Shown here in pieces: positions 1-7,054 of a stretch of 64,000 nt of DNA. The DNA lies in NCBI RefSeq assembly GCF_012863495.1, contig NZ_JAAVJL010000003.1, positions 124,001-188,000 of the forward strand, written 5' to 3'. Position numbers and translations under genes: made by a program. The notes under the pieces are model-generated. The model was not told the DNA's origin. It ran no database searches and worked only from the letters and a program-made list of their open reading frames with translations. This DNA comes from Pseudanabaena yagii GIHE-NHR1. Its GTDB lineage: Bacteria; Cyanobacteriota; Cyanobacteriia; Pseudanabaenales; Pseudanabaenaceae. Each line of letters starts with the position of its first letter. Within the stretch, counting starts at the first letter, position 1.

Positions 1-284
1 TCGGTGTAGATTTCTACATCGGACTTGGGATAGGAAACACAAAGAAGAACATAACCCTTTGCATCTAACTCTTCACCCATACCGCCAATCCCCATGCCTT
101 GGCTTTGATCAACTTCACCCTTCACAATTTGGGCAGCGCAAGTTGTACATACACCCGCATAACATGAGCAGGGCAAATCCACACCCGCAGCGATCGCGGC
201 ATCAAGAATAGCTTGGTCTTCGGGGACAGGCACAATATAGGTTTGTCCGTGATGATGAAGGGTAGCTGTAAAGGTCTGAGTCAT
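1..284 (-). CDS. Plant-type 2Fe-2S ferredoxin (3' end cut by window edge)
   Basis: This gene was read directly from the reverse strand, with ATG at 284-282. The N-terminal stretch MTQTFTATLHHHG is followed by a beta-grasp ferredoxin core. The cluster-binding loop LPCSCYAGVCTTC supplies three of the four cysteines (C-x4-C-x2-C), and the fourth lies in YVLLCVSYP. Proteins of this family carry one electron at low potential from photosystem I or NADPH to soluble acceptors. About 94 residues are visible; members usually have about 97-105, so only the last few residues lie outside the window. It is divergent from nusB, with 66 bp between the start codons. Which ferredoxin paralogue this is cannot be told from the sequence alone. 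Confidence 0.9.
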   Translation of the reverse strand, partial: MTQTFTATLHHHGQTYIVPVPEDQAILDAAIAAGVDLPCSCYAGVCTTCAAQIVKGEVDQSQGMGIGGMGEELDAKGYVLLCVSYPKSDVEIYT

Positions 285-350
285 TTTTATAAGTTTTAGT
301 GCGTAAAGTGAATGATAAGATATGCAATTGGCTTAATTTTATCTTCTCCT

Positions 351-992
351 ATGCAACCCCGCCACATCGCCCGCGAACTCGCACTATTTAGTATTAACCA
401 ATTACCTAGCCAATCCCAAAAGCTAGAGACGAAAACCCTTGATGACATCGTTACTGCGGTTGTGCGATCGCTGCATGATGAAACTAAAGAATTATTACAA
501 ACCGCTAGTGCTGAGTTACAACGCAGTCAAGAACGCATATCCTCTAGCGAAATCCGCACAGGTGACATCCGTCAAGATATTCAAGCAGTCGAAGGTATGG
601 TACGCGAGGCGATCGAGCTAACTAAAAATGCCATTAACAATATTGGCTCGGCGTTAGAGTTTCCCGTCACCCTAGTTTTGTCGCAAAGGGATGAGGTGCG
701 TAACTATGCGATCGATATTCTCAAGACTGTAAATACTAAGCGAACGCAGATTGATGAAACTATCAGTAGTGCCTTGGTTAATTGGCAAATTGATCGCCTT
801 GCCCAAGTAGATAAAGATATTTTGCGGATTGCCACTGCAGAAATGATGTTTTTGAATGTGGCAAGTAAAATCGCGATCGATGAAGCGGTGGAGCTAGCTA
901 AGCGCTATAGCAGTGAAGATGGCTATCGATTTATCAATGGTGTTTTACGCCGCATTGACGATCAACTTAAAGAATCCCGTAAATCAAAATAG
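351..992 (+). CDS. nusB: Transcription antitermination factor NusB
   Basis: The all-helical NusB fold is recognisable at the C-terminus: DRLAQVDKDILRIATAEM, then KIAIDEAVELAKRYS and a final FINGVLRRI. NusB joins NusE (ribosomal protein S10) on boxA RNA to promote antitermination and proper folding of rRNA transcripts. I chose the ATG at 351 (MQPRHIARELALFS) because family members begin there. The open frame extends 13 codons upstream to 312, but that part resembles nothing in NusB. The 213-residue length is longer than E. coli NusB (139) because of an inserted region between about residues 40 and 110, as is usual in cyanobacteria. It is monocistronic in this window, divergent from the ferredoxin gene. 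Confidence 0.93.
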   Translation: MQPRHIARELALFSINQLPSQSQKLETKTLDDIVTAVVRSLHDETKELLQTASAELQRSQERISSSEIRTGDIRQDIQAVEGMVREAIELTKNAINNIGSALEFPVTLVLSQRDEVRNYAIDILKTVNTKRTQIDETISSALVNWQIDRLAQVDKDILRIATAEMMFLNVASKIAIDEAVELAKRYSSEDGYRFINGVLRRIDDQLKESRKSK

Positions 993-1142
993 GCTATACA
1001 TTTTAGCCAAAATCAAGTCCCAAAATATGGCGTTTTTCACACAAGTGAAGTACAGAGAGTTTTTTCCACCGAAGGCTGCGAATCAACCTCATCCTTCACT
1101 CTTCACTAGACTGAAAAACGCTATATATTAGATTTTAGATTT

Positions 1143-1248
1143 TATAGATAATTCAAATAAGAACTACAGTTTCGACTTCGCTCAGCTAGCTTACACCGAT
1201 GGCTGAGCGGAGTCGAAGCCCCTCTGCAAATTATTTAAAACAACTATA
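1143..1248. repeat. 106-bp MITE-like element, copy A
   Basis: The element starts TATAGATAATTCAAATAA and ends with the imperfect inverse TTATTTAAAACAACTATA. Its centre is a long hairpin with arms of the type TTCGACTTCGCTCAGC. A second copy of exactly 106 bp lies inverted at 4598-5766 (split by an IS), and a third of 105 bp lies at 58062-58166. Terminal TA dinucleotides and imperfect terminal repeats suggest a non-autonomous element moved by an IS630/Tc1-type transposase. The transposase assignment is inference. It fills most of the nusB to anti-sigma gap. Confidence 0.75.
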
Positions 1249-1263
1249 TTTATATTTTAATTC

Positions 1264-1821
1264 CTACTCAAGGAAATTATCATCCAGTGATGTCTTCACA
1301 AAAAACATACAGCCTGCGATCGCAGTTGGTGCATGAATAGATCCAGCCTTGGAATAAAGATAGTCCCCTGCTTTGTAAGTAACGCCGCGATCGATTAACT
1401 CGCCTTGGAGCATAAAAATTTCTTCCCCCGTCGCATGGTGATGAGATGGATACTCAACATCTTGATCCGCACGGATTAAGGCTGATATCTCGCGTTTTTG
1501 GTGATCAATCTTTAACACAGTCATCATCAAACCTTTGACAGGATGAGGTTTCCACTTTAGTTCTCCCGATCGCAAAGCCACAAAATCTAAAACCTCTGTT
1601 TCCTGTTGGATGCGATTAAATAGTCTTTGTTTGAGACCAGCAGGAACATCTAAAGGAGTTTCAGTATAGGCTAGGGTCGCCGCAGTATTCTGGAGAGATC
1701 GCAGTTCTTGATCTATTTCTGGCGATGCGGCGGCAAGTTCTTCCACGGATTGGATTTCGTCAGGAGCGATCGCTGCAATGGCTGATAAGGCTAATAGATT
1801 TTGAAGTTCTTCTTGGTTCAT
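1264..1821 (-). CDS. Cupin-domain anti-sigma factor (RskA-like N-terminus, ChrR-like cupin)
   Basis: Residues 5-70 resemble the anti-sigma domain of RskA-type proteins (LALSAIAAIAPDE, then an acidic helix and VPAGLKQRLFNRI). Residues 85-180 form a cupin of the ChrR kind, with probable metal ligands HHH at 127-129, E133/E134 and H163. ChrR-type proteins hold an ECF sigma factor inactive until reactive oxygen, such as singlet oxygen, is sensed. The zinc-binding H-x3-C-x2-C motif of the ChrR N-terminus is absent. The gene lies 91 bp downstream of the ECF sigma gene on the same strand, so the two are very likely a sigma/anti-sigma pair. ATG at 1821 opens MNQEELQNLL. The trigger is unknown; an oxidative signal is inferred from the cupin. 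Confidence 0.8.
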   Translation of the reverse strand: MNQEELQNLLALSAIAAIAPDEIQSVEELAAASPEIDQELRSLQNTAATLAYTETPLDVPAGLKQRLFNRIQQETEVLDFVALRSGELKWKPHPVKGLMMTVLKIDHQKREISALIRADQDVEYPSHHHATGEEIFMLQGELIDRGVTYKAGDYLYSKAGSIHAPTAIAGCMFFVKTSLDDNFLE

Positions 1822-1912
1822 GCAGTTTAGATCCTGATTTTTGGCTGTTAGCTATTGGCTATTAGCTGTTAGCTTTGTTGATATTTGGGTTAGTGGTTAT
1901 GGTTAGCTTTCC

Positions 1913-2515
1913 CTAAAAGTTAAACCATTCGTCGCCGATCGCTTCGCGTAATTTTTTTAGTCCCAGACGAATACGGGTTTTTACCGTGCCGAGGGAAATA
2001 CCTGTTTTCGCAGCAATTTCACTATGGCTGAGTCCGCTAAAGTAGGCAAGTTCTAGAACTAAGCGCTGTTCTTGGGGGAGTTCGGCTAGACAAGCTTTAA
2101 TGTAGGAACTACGCTCTTGCAGTAAAACATCTTCTTCAGGGCTATCGGTGTGTGAGTGGATCTTGAGGACATCTTCAGAAGCTGCTACGGCTTTGTCAAA
2201 CCTTGCATGACTACGTAGCCGATCCAGAGCGCGACTGCGTGTGAGCATAAATAGCCATGTATCTACTCTACCCTTTTGGAAATTGTAGTTTTTGGCAATC
2301 CTCCATACTTGAGTAAATACGTCTAAAACGATCTCTTCGGATTCCTCTGAAGAATTAAGAATTTTATAGGCAATCGTATAAATCACTTTTGCATAGCGAT
2401 CGTAGAGTGCTGATAGGGCTGTCTGATCCTGTTCGGCAATGCGAATAATGAGCGCAACTTCATCTTGCTTGCTGTCACTATCTATTTTAAGAAATTTGCG
2501 ATCGCATGAATCCAA
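1913..2515 (-). CDS. ECF-family RNA polymerase sigma factor
   Basis: Region 2 is visible at about residues 35-100 (ALYDRYAKVIYTIAYKIL, then VDTWLFMLTRSRALDRLRS). Region 4 is at about 140-195 (LPQEQRLVLELAYFSG, then HSEIAAKTGISLGTVKTR). There are no regions 1 or 3, as expected for the ECF group, and 200 residues is a normal length. It directs RNA polymerase to a small stress regulon. No in-frame ATG is present near the N-terminus; TTG at 2515-2513 is preceded by AGAGGA at about 7 bases, which supports it as the start. The cupin anti-sigma gene follows on the same strand. The divergent ferritin-like gene is a plausible target (inference). Confidence 0.9.
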   Translation of the reverse strand: MDSCDRKFLKIDSDSKQDEVALIIRIAEQDQTALSALYDRYAKVIYTIAYKILNSSEESEEIVLDVFTQVWRIAKNYNFQKGRVDTWLFMLTRSRALDRLRSHARFDKAVAASEDVLKIHSHTDSPEEDVLLQERSSYIKACLAELPQEQRLVLELAYFSGLSHSEIAAKTGISLGTVKTRIRLGLKKLREAIGDEWFNF

Positions 2516-2568
2516 GATCAGATCCTCTTCGTATTCCTATTTGAATCAGCGATTTCAAAGATCTCTAG

Positions 2569-2603
2569 GAGTTTGCCTGTTGCACTAGGCAACAGGCAAA
2601 CTC
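2569..2603. repeat. Perfect 15-bp-arm palindrome in a divergent promoter region
   Basis: The arm GAGTTTGCCTGTTGC is repeated perfectly inverted after a five-base loop. It lies between the ECF sigma start (2515) and the ferritin-like gene (2663). This is an odd place for a terminator because no gene ends here. It could be an operator or a palindromic mobile remnant. Confidence 0.7.
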
Positions 2604-2662
2604 AAAACCCTCGCTGACCAGCCACAACTGATTTTTTAACTATATATTATCTGGTGAAAACC

Positions 2663-3310
2663 ATGTCTAGAACAGAAAGATCTTCTCGTTCCGCTTCGCG
2701 CCGCGAATTAATTAAAGCTGGGCTATTTGGAGCAATGGGAATTGCGGCTAGTACCGCAGTTGTTCCTGCGGTGATGGCACAGCCTAAGGGTGATGTGGTT
2801 AATGACATCAAGGTACTCAATAAGGCTCTATTTTATGAACATCAAGCAATTTGGGCCTATGGATTTGCCGCAGGTAAACTCACTGACAGCAATGTGGGTA
2901 AGGCAGTTTTGGCGATCGCTTTAGCGAACCAATCCGATCACAAAGCCCATCGTGACCTACTGGCGAGTGTCGTGAAGCAGCTAGGTGGTACACCTGTAAC
3001 TGCGAAGATGGAATATCTGAAAACCGTTACTCCCTATATTGAGAGAGGTGAAGGGAATTTAGATTCCGATGTGAATATTGCGAAGCTTGCCCTTGCGCTA
3101 GAGGTCGATGCCGCGATCGCCTATGGTCGCGAAGTGGCTACTCTCAAGAATCCTGAACTCATCACCGCAGGCGCAAGTATTGGTTCTACTGAAGCTTCCC
3201 ATGCCACGGTCATTCGCGCAGCATTTCAATCTCTAGGTGTTTCCCTGAATGTTGTTCCTGCTGCTTTTGTGAGCAAAGATACTCGCAATGATTGGATTCT
3301 CAAAGTTTAA
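2663..3310 (+). CDS. Tat-exported ferritin-like protein (DUF4439 type)
   Basis: The N-terminus has a twin-arginine signal: ASRRELIKAGLFGAMG, a hydrophobic stretch and a likely cleavage after VMA (about residue 39). The mature part is a helical bundle with the ferritin-like pattern ALFYEHQAIWAYGFAAG, then SDHKAHRDLL, LEVDAAIAYGREV and TEASHATVIRAAF. The E and H residues in each helix would suit a di-iron site. I chose ATG at 2663; an in-frame GTG at 2654 would add three residues. Proteins of this kind are periplasmic and poorly characterised. It is divergent from the ECF sigma gene, a layout that suggests control by that factor (inference). A strong hairpin terminator follows at 3317. Confidence 0.78.
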   Translation: MSRTERSSRSASRRELIKAGLFGAMGIAASTAVVPAVMAQPKGDVVNDIKVLNKALFYEHQAIWAYGFAAGKLTDSNVGKAVLAIALANQSDHKAHRDLLASVVKQLGGTPVTAKMEYLKTVTPYIERGEGNLDSDVNIAKLALALEVDAAIAYGREVATLKNPELITAGASIGSTEASHATVIRAAFQSLGVSLNVVPAAFVSKDTRNDWILKV

Positions 3311-3316
3311 ATAAAC

Positions 3317-3349
3317 TTTGGGAAGTATTGCTTTGCAATACTTCCCAAA
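3317..3349. terminator. Hairpin terminator after the ferritin-like gene
   Basis: The 15-bp arms TTTGGGAAGTATTGC and their inverse flank a TTT loop seven bases after the stop codon. The downstream run ATATTTT is T-rich. Confidence 0.8.
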
Positions 3350-3378
3350 TATTTTACTAATTATAAATATCGCGACTA

Positions 3379-4587
3379 ATGCTGCAAACTACTTCTTTCC
3401 CAAGTCCTCCGACTAAAATTCTTTGGCGACAAGTCTGGGGACTCTCAGTCCTATTAGCTGCAATTACCTTTAGCTGGATTGCTTACGGATTTTATCAGCC
3501 GAGAATTTTGGCAAAGATTGGATTTGTGGATTTAGCCGCATGGTTAGGCATTTTTCAGGGATTATTGGGGGCAGTTGTGGAACCAATTGTCGGCTGGTTT
3601 TCCGATCGCCTTCTCGGTCGATTTGGGAGTCGTCTACCACAGGTGGCGGTGGGCGTGACTCTCGCAGGACTCATTTTTGTAATTGTTTCTTGGCTGGTCG
3701 AAGCGCAACTTGCGGAGCAACTGCGGTGGATTGTGCCAGTAATGATGACAATTTGGGTAATCGCCATGATTATCTTTCGGGGACCTGCGATCGCTTTACT
3801 TCAGGGATTTGCACCAACGAGTCAACTACCTCAAGCTAATTCCGTTTTGGCTCTCGTTTTGGCAATTACTAGCGCGACTAGCCCCATACTGGGATTAATT
3901 CTCAAACAGATTGGTGCTTCCCTCACTTTTATTTTGGGAGCGATCGCGCTTTTAATTGGTTCAGTGTTGCTATGGTCATCCATGCCCAGACATTTAGCTA
4001 CAGCAACAAGCCCCGAACTTACCATCGCAAATTTAACGCCAAATTCGGCGATCGCCTACAGCTTGCCCTTTTTGGTCGGTCTAGGCTCAGGCTTAGAAAT
4101 TAATTTGTTGCTCCATATCCTCCCCCATCATCTTTTTGCAGCAATTGCTCATCTTCCAGTGGAATATTCTCAATCGGCAATTCTGTTAATTGCTGGTTTG
4201 GCGACATTACCTTTGCGATCGCTATTTGGTAGACAGAAAACAGCTTTTGGTATGGGCTGCGGATTAACCATAATTGCTGGTTGTCTTACGCTTTCATTAC
4301 TGAGCGAAAATGGAATTTATTTAATATTGATAAGTGCGATCGCTTCTATCGCGCTAGGTTTAGTTTTAACTAATACGATTCCCTTAGCCTTAGCGATGGT
4401 TCCGCCACATCAAGCTGGCTTTGGGACGGGATTATATTTCGGTGGCAGTGGTTTAGCAACAGCAATTTTTGCAAGTGGTGTTATTGCATTAGGAGAAATT
4501 CCTGTCATTTATGGAGCATTTTTGAGCGGATTTGCCTTAGCTATTTCTTTAATCTGTTTAAAGAAGTTCATAAACTCCACAGTGTAA
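3379..4587 (+). CDS. MFS transporter (PucC-like)
   Basis: This 402-residue protein has about twelve hydrophobic segments and almost no soluble domain. The loop after TM2 carries EPIVGWFSDRLLGRFGSR, the MFS signature G-x3-D-R-x-G-R-R/S region. The N-terminus LWRQVWGLSVLLAAITFSWIAYG resembles the PucC and sugar-cation symporter branch of the superfamily. PucC-like proteins in phototrophs assist assembly of pigment-protein complexes, but the substrate here cannot be inferred. ATG at 3379 has a weak ribosome binding site. The stop is followed by the MITE-like element split by an IS, so the gene is monocistronic in its present form. Confidence 0.75.
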   Translation: MLQTTSFPSPPTKILWRQVWGLSVLLAAITFSWIAYGFYQPRILAKIGFVDLAAWLGIFQGLLGAVVEPIVGWFSDRLLGRFGSRLPQVAVGVTLAGLIFVIVSWLVEAQLAEQLRWIVPVMMTIWVIAMIIFRGPAIALLQGFAPTSQLPQANSVLALVLAITSATSPILGLILKQIGASLTFILGAIALLIGSVLLWSSMPRHLATATSPELTIANLTPNSAIAYSLPFLVGLGSGLEINLLLHILPHHLFAAIAHLPVEYSQSAILLIAGLATLPLRSLFGRQKTAFGMGCGLTIIAGCLTLSLLSENGIYLILISAIASIALGLVLTNTIPLALAMVPPHQAGFGTGLYFGGSGLATAIFASGVIALGEIPVIYGAFLSGFALAISLICLKKFINSTV

Positions 4588-4610
4588 ACAACAAAATTAT
4601 AGTTGTTTTA

Positions 4611-5671
4611 CAGCAAATTCTGATCAAACCCGCCACAAAAGAAGCTACCTAAAAGGCTCAAAGCAGATGCCACAATGATGGAACCAATTAAGAGCATCTT
4701 CATCAGTAATAGTCTGAATAGACGAAGTAATTGCCGCATCAAGAGCCTCGATTGTACGAGCTTTAGCTGAACGAATAATTTCCTTTAACTTTGACCAACA
4801 CAACTCAATCGGTGATAAGTCAGGAGAATAAGGAGGGAGAAACTTGACCTTAGCCCCAACAGATTCAATTAAGATTTTCGCAATTTCTGCGTAATGTACT
4901 GGCAAATTGTCCATAGCAACAATTGCTCCAACCCATAATTGAGGCAATAATATTTTTTCAATAAAAACTAAAAAGCTTGCAGTATTTAAACTGCCCACAA
5001 AAGTCATTGCTGCTATCAACCCAGTATCACTCATTGCGCCGATTAAAGTAATGTTCTTGCCTTTGTTGCTTGGACGGTCGTCATATACTCTTGCTCCCCC
5101 TTCACATCTGCCATAGAACCTTGTCATCGCCAGATTTAGTCCTGTCTCATCAATGAATACAAGGTTTTTTACATCTATTGTATCGAGCCAACTCCGAAAC
5201 TCATAGCGCAATTTTTGGACTCTCTCTGTGGCTTGTTCACTGGCTACTAAAGTTTTTTTTTACGTCCTAAATCCAATCGCTTGAGAGTACGGCTTAAACT
5301 CGATACACTCACCTTAATTTCTTTGCTTTCTTGGAGTTTTTCTTTTATCTCTCGCAGATATATATCATTTTGTTCTCTAACAATTGCTTTCACTAATTCT
5401 TCATTCTTGCCTTTAATTTTGGATCGTCGATCTCCTCCTTGCGGTTTTGCGGCGATTTCACCTGTTTCTCGATACCGACGCAATAAATCTCGCACAAAAG
5501 ATAAACTTACTTTAAATCGTTTTGCCAAATCTCTCTGCGTATTTTCTTTGTTTTGCCATGCACTTAATATCTTTTCCCGTAAATAAGCGCGAATATGCTG
5601 CCATATTTTATTTCTATTTCGTGATGCTTCTAGATTACTCTTCCTGTGGCGGGTTTGATCGGAATTTGCTG
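4611..5671 (-). mobile_element. IS630-family insertion sequence, copy 1 (1061 bp)
   Basis: The ends are inverted repeats of about 27 bp (CAGCAAATTCTGATCAAACC at the left, matched by GGTTTGATCGGAATTTGCTG at the right, with one mismatch). It is flanked by TA at 4609-4610 and 5672-5673, the usual IS630 target duplication. The same element occurs at 43376-44436 and 61284-62344, also 1061 bp each. It is inserted in MITE copy B. Confidence 0.93.
4645..5528 (-). CDS. IS630 transposase, two frames joined by -1 frameshift (copy 1)
   Basis: The first frame (5528-5247) encodes the helix-turn-helix domain (MAKRFKVSLSFVRDLLRRY) and ends in RKKKL. The second (5211-4645) encodes the DDE nuclease domain, with FIDETGLNLAM holding the first Asp, VAMDNLPVHYA the second and LPPYSPDLSPIELCWSKLK the last acidic residue. 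A run of nine A at the junction allows a -1 shift that joins them as RKKKTLVASEQATERVQKLR. The open frame continues upstream of the TTG at 5528 through REKILSAWQNKENTQRDL, which belongs to the family N-terminus. No ATG, GTG or TTG is available there, so the true start is unclear. The protein is identical to that of copy 2. Confidence 0.9.
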
Positions 5672-5774
5672 TAAATAATTTGCAGAGGGGCTTCGACTTC
5701 GCTCAGCCATCGGTGTAAGCTAGCTGAGCGAAGTCGAAGCTGTAGTTCTTATTTGAATTATCTATAAAACCAAC

Positions 5775-5828
5775 AAAGTTTTGAGGGGTTCAATTTGCCT
5801 ATAGGCAAATTGAACCCCTCAAAACTTT
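5775..5828. terminator. 54-bp perfect palindrome after gvpJ
   Basis: Two 27-bp arms, beginning AAAGTTTTGAGGGGTTC, are perfectly inverted with no spacer. It lies 7 bp past the gvpJ stop on the gas vesicle strand and ends in a T-rich run, so it probably terminates that transcript. Confidence 0.8.
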
Positions 5829-5834
5829 ATGAAG

Positions 5835-6173
5835 CTACTTTTCTTGATTTCCCTCTAATTGCCTAACTGCGGCTAATTCTCTTTCTAATAAATTTACACG
5901 CTCTAATAATTGTTGGTTAGAAGCGAGTAATTCCTGCGTTCTCGAAGACAAATAGGGATCAGATTCCCACCAGTTAATCCCGATTTCCTTCGCTTTATCC
6001 ACCGAGGCTACTAGCAACCGAATTCTGATACTCAACAACTCCACACTGCCCACGGACACTGTGATATCACCCGCAATGACAATGCCCTTGTCTAATACTC
6101 TTTCCAGAATATCGGCAAGGGAAGAGCCAGTTGTACTAGTGTTTATTGCTTGAGATTTAATCGCTTGAGACAT
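5835..6173 (-). CDS. gvpJ: Gas vesicle protein GvpJ
   Basis: The 112-residue protein has a GvpA-like core: SLADILERVLDKGIVIAGD, then ITVSVGSVELLSIRIRLLVAS. After this comes a charged coiled-coil tail (LLASNQQLLERVNLLEREL) that GvpA lacks. GvpJ is a minor component thought to help start or cap vesicle growth. It begins on the last base of the gvpN stop codon (shared base 6173), a tight translational coupling. It is the last gas vesicle gene before a strong hairpin and the MITE/IS region. GvpK, GvpF/L, GvpG and GvpV/W genes, usual in cyanobacterial clusters, are not seen anywhere in the window. Confidence 0.9.
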   Translation of the reverse strand: MSQAIKSQAINTSTTGSSLADILERVLDKGIVIAGDITVSVGSVELLSIRIRLLVASVDKAKEIGINWWESDPYLSSRTQELLASNQQLLERVNLLERELAAVRQLEGNQEK

Positions 6174-7054
6174 TAAGGTATTTGATCCAATAATTTAGCG
6201 AGTCCAAGTTCCGACTCAGGCTCACCACTACCATAGCGAGAAATCAACACATCAAAGCACAGTGCGCGGAAGTCATCATCTTTGCCAGAGACAGGAATTT
6301 CATGCTCAACGCAAATCTTACCAATCAACAAACAGGCTCTCAAACTCGATGCTTTGCTACATTGCACTTGCCGACGATAACCACGAATCAAGTTGATCAA
6401 TTTCAGGGCTTGACTGCGATCTAAGCCTACGCGATTTACTAAGATTTGCTTTTCGGTTTCAACGTCCGCTTCACCAATGTTAATGGTGATCATGCGATCG
6501 AGTAGCGCGTCCTGTGTGGGATGTACCCCTGCATATTCCTCAGGATTAGAAGTAAAGATTGCTCGAAACAAGGGATGTACCCGCACATATTCCGATTGGG
6601 AACTGTCGGGAGGCAAGACGATGAGCTTCTCTTCGAGAGCGCTGAGCAATACGTTATTTACTTCAGGTCGCGATCGGTTAAACTCATCATAAATCAGCGT
6701 GAAGCCTTCCTTGGCTGCCAAAGTTAAACGCGAGTCTGTCCAATTTTGACGCAGATCGTCTTCAACTTTCAAAACTGAATGGATGTAGTTATCGACAACT
6801 TTTTTACGGGAATAGCCTGAGTTAGAACCAACCAATTGCGACGATCGCAAGTCTTCATCACCATAGATCAAAACCATTGGTCTACCGACTAAGCCTGCAA
6901 GGTGCATCGCTAAAGTAGTTTTGCCTGTACCAGCAGGCCCGCGCAAATGAATTGCAAAGCCCGATTGTAAATAGCGTAGCGCCCGACGGACAATTTGCTT
7001 AGTAAATTCCGTGCTGACAAATTGACGCGCATTGGCATGGAGAACTGTGGTCAT
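6173..7054 (-). CDS. gvpN: Gas vesicle AAA ATPase GvpN
   Basis: This 293-residue MoxR-type AAA protein has a Walker A motif GPAGTGKTT at 39-47 and a Walker B motif LIYDEFNRS near 137. A sensor-type stretch AIFTSNPEEYAGVHPTQDAL follows, along with the arginine-bearing LLDRMITINIG. GvpN is needed for vesicles to enlarge beyond small bicones, probably by acting on GvpC or GvpA. ATGA overlaps the gvpC stop by 4 bp, and gvpJ follows with a one-base overlap. Length and all motifs are normal, so the gene looks intact. Confidence 0.95.
   Translation of the reverse strand: MTTVLHANARQFVSTEFTKQIVRRALRYLQSGFAIHLRGPAGTGKTTLAMHLAGLVGRPMVLIYGDEDLRSSQLVGSNSGYSRKKVVDNYIHSVLKVEDDLRQNWTDSRLTLAAKEGFTLIYDEFNRSRPEVNNVLLSALEEKLIVLPPDSSQSEYVRVHPLFRAIFTSNPEEYAGVHPTQDALLDRMITINIGEADVETEKQILVNRVGLDRSQALKLINLIRGYRRQVQCSKASSLRACLLIGKICVEHEIPVSGKDDDFRALCFDVLISRYGSGEPESELGLAKLLDQIP

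Larger units (their letters stand above)
4598..5766. repeat. 106-bp MITE-like element, copy B, interrupted by IS630 copy 1
   Basis: The left end TATAGTTGTTTTA runs into the IS, and after the IS the element resumes with AAATAATTTGCAGAGG and its central hairpin, ending ATTTGAATTATCTATA. Removing 4611-5671 plus one TA leaves exactly 106 bp. The result matches the reverse complement of copy A (1143-1248) almost base for base. This shows directly that the IS landed inside an older repeat. Confidence 0.85.

Noticed and set aside
913-1131. 72-residue open frame on + strand
   Set aside because: It starts inside nusB in another frame and runs into AT-rich non-coding DNA with no family similarity.
1264-1821. 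Plain cupin enzyme annotation for the 185-residue protein
   Set aside because: Its position after an ECF sigma gene and its RskA-like N-terminus favour an anti-sigma factor.
5281-5586. 101-residue frame opposite the IS630 transposase (also at 43461 and 61369)
   Set aside because: It is repeated only because the IS is repeated, and is antisense to the helix-turn-helix domain; its composition is not protein-like.
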